Assembly: GCA_902478455.1 (NCBI GenBank)
Contig: CABSLJ010000137.1
Coordinates: forward strand, 1-6,714
Length of the DNA: 6,714 bases
Source: an uncultured Oscillospiraceae bacterium
Lineage (GTDB): Bacteria; Bacillota; Clostridia; Oscillospirales; Acutalibacteraceae
Direction of reading: 5' to 3'
Part shown: one piece after another, positions 5,444 to 6,714 of the stretch
Layout of the letters: the number at the start of each line of letters is the position of its first letter
Numbering within the stretch: position 1 is the stretch's first letter
Notes under the pieces: model-generated
Database searches by the model: none
What the model was told of the DNA's origin: nothing
The model's input: only the letters and a program-made list of their open reading frames with translations
Made by a program: the position numbers and the translations under genes

Positions 5444-6714
5444 ATGACGAAAGACCTGACCACCGGCTCTCCCTTCAAGTGCATCGTCGGCTTTGCCACG
5501 CCGATGTTCCTTGGCATGCTCTTCCAGCAGTTCTACAATATGGTGGACACCATGATCGTGGGGCAGTTCCTCGGCCTGAACCCGCTTGCGGGCGTGGGCT
5601 CCACCTCCTCCCTTTATTTTCTGGTGATCGGCTTCTGCAACGGCGTCTGCAGCGGCTTTGCCATTCCGGTTGCTCAGGCGTTCGGAGCGAAGGACCACAA
5701 ATCGCTGCGCAGACTGGTCGCCAACGGCGCGCTGCTTTCGGTGCTCTTCGCCGCCGTCATCACCTGTCTGACGGTTGTGTTCTGCCGGCCGATGTTAAGC
5801 CTGATGAATACGCCGGGCAACGCCTATGAATACGCCTATCTCTACATTGTGATCATCTTTGCGGGAATCCCCTGCACCTTCCTCTACAACATGACCGCCT
5901 CGGTCATCCGCGCGCTCGGGGACAGCCGCACGCCGGTCATTTTTCTCATCGTTTCCTCGGTGTTGAATATCGTCCTCGATTTGGTATTTATTCTTCCCTG
6001 TCAGATGAATGTGGCCGGCGCCGCGCTCGCCACCGTCATCTCCCAGGGAGTGTCCGGCCTGGTCTGCCTGATCTATGCGAAAAAAAAGTTCCCCATCCTC
6101 AGACTGGAAAAGGGAGAGGGCCGTCCGGATAAATTCTCCATCGTCTGGCTGTGCAGAATCGGCCTGCCGATGGGCCTGCAGTATTCCATCACCGCCATCG
6201 GCACCATCGTGGTCCAAGCCGCCGTCAACGCCTTTGGAGAGGTCGCCGTGGCCGGGGTGGCGGCGGCGCAGAAGATTTCCGGTCTGCTGACCTGTCCGCT
6301 GGAGGCGCTTGGGGCCACTATGGCCACCTACACCGGCCAGAACATGGGCGCCGGACGGCTGGACCGGGTCAGCCGCGGACTCTTTCTCTCCACGCTCAGC
6401 GGCATTGTGGTATCGGCCGTCACGCTGGTGGTTGTGCTGCTATTCGGCAACCAGCTTTCTCTGCTGTTCATCAGCTCCGCCGAAGCCGAGGCCCTGGACT
6501 ACTCCTTCCACTTCCTCCTCATCTCCGCAGCAACTTATGCTCTGCTGACTCTGGTGTTGACCGTCCGCTATACCATCCAGGGGATGGGCTATTCCACCTT
6601 TGCCATGATCGCTGGCTTTCTGGAGATGGCCGCGCGCTGCTTTGTCGGTCTGGTGCTCCCCCTCTGGCTCGGCTTTACGGGCGTCTGCTTCTCCAACCCG
6701 GCCGCCTGGATTGC
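5444..6714 (+). CDS. MATE-family multidrug efflux protein (3'-truncated)
   Basis: The frame is open from ATG 5444 to the right edge, giving 423 residues without the C-terminus. MATE proteins are usually about 440-460 residues, so little is missing. An in-frame TGA at 5420-5422 and no intervening alternative start fix the ATG. The protein is highly hydrophobic, in line with twelve helices. It shows the family pattern near the N-terminus (ATPMFLGMLFQQFYNMVDTM, then IVGQFLGLNPLAGVG), VIRALGDSRTPVIF in the middle, and LEALGATMATYTGQNMGAG and TVRYTIQGMGYS in the second half. MATE proteins export cationic drugs or metabolites using Na+ or H+ gradients at the cytoplasmic membrane; the substrate is not predictable here. 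The gene has its own promoter and follows a terminator, so it is separate from the CAP gene. Confidence 0.93.
   Translation, partial: MTKDLTTGSPFKCIVGFATPMFLGMLFQQFYNMVDTMIVGQFLGLNPLAGVGSTSSLYFLVIGFCNGVCSGFAIPVAQAFGAKDHKSLRRLVANGALLSVLFAAVITCLTVVFCRPMLSLMNTPGNAYEYAYLYIVIIFAGIPCTFLYNMTASVIRALGDSRTPVIFLIVSSVLNIVLDLVFILPCQMNVAGAALATVISQGVSGLVCLIYAKKKFPILRLEKGEGRPDKFSIVWLCRIGLPMGLQYSITAIGTIVVQAAVNAFGEVAVAGVAAAQKISGLLTCPLEALGATMATYTGQNMGAGRLDRVSRGLFLSTLSGIVVSAVTLVVVLLFGNQLSLLFISSAEAEALDYSFHFLLISAATYALLTLVLTVRYTIQGMGYSTFAMIAGFLEMAARCFVGLVLPLWLGFTGVCFSNPAAWI

Noticed and set aside
5232..5447. Short + strand frame of 71 codons before the MATE gene
   Set aside because: No ribosome site and no protein-like pattern; it runs across the MATE promoter and leader.

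Overview
The window reads as a chromosomal piece of a Gram-positive anaerobe, most likely a clostridial Firmicute of the gut Oscillospiraceae/Ruminococcaceae type. The reasons are a siroheme sulfite-reductase-type protein with built-in ferredoxin clusters, a lipobox-bearing substrate-binding lipoprotein, a membrane-anchored CAP-domain protein with a long Ser/Pro linker, AGGAGG-like ribosome sites with occasional TTG/GTG starts, and moderately high GC in genes against AT-rich spacers. The taxonomic placement is inference. Every gene I can support is on the + strand.

Region 1 (1-3703) is a tightly packed, apparently single transcription unit. It holds the C-terminal half of an anaerobic sulfite/nitrite-reductase-like protein (cut by the left edge), then a complete FecB/FecC(D)/FecE-type importer: substrate-binding lipoprotein, membrane permease and ATPase. 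A small DUF5655-like protein follows 51 nt later. Two of the junctions are 7-nt overlaps of the same form, [A/T]TGCTGA. The importer is of the class that carries ferric siderophores, heme or corrinoids; its cargo cannot be read from the sequence. Coupling of a siroheme-type reductase to it is the most interesting genetic context here.

Region 2 (3704-4143) is a non-coding spacer. It contains a strong hairpin terminator, a second dyad that looks like a terminator on the - strand, and a cluster of dyads in front of the next gene. One of these closely matches the WalR (YycF) box described in low-GC Gram-positives.

Region 3 (4144-5043) encodes a membrane-anchored, Ser/Pro-rich CAP (SCP/PR-1, YkwD-like) protein. 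It is followed by a structured spacer with a stem-loop capped by GAAA and a terminator-like hairpin.

Region 4 (5341-6714) has a good sigma-A-type promoter and a leader with a GC-only hairpin directly before the start codon. A MATE-family efflux protein follows and runs off the right edge.

No CRISPR array, tRNA, rRNA, insertion sequence or phage gene was seen. I found no clear evidence of a wholly new system. The points most worth following are the reductase-importer coupling, the candidate WalR-type operator and the hairpin leader of the MATE gene.
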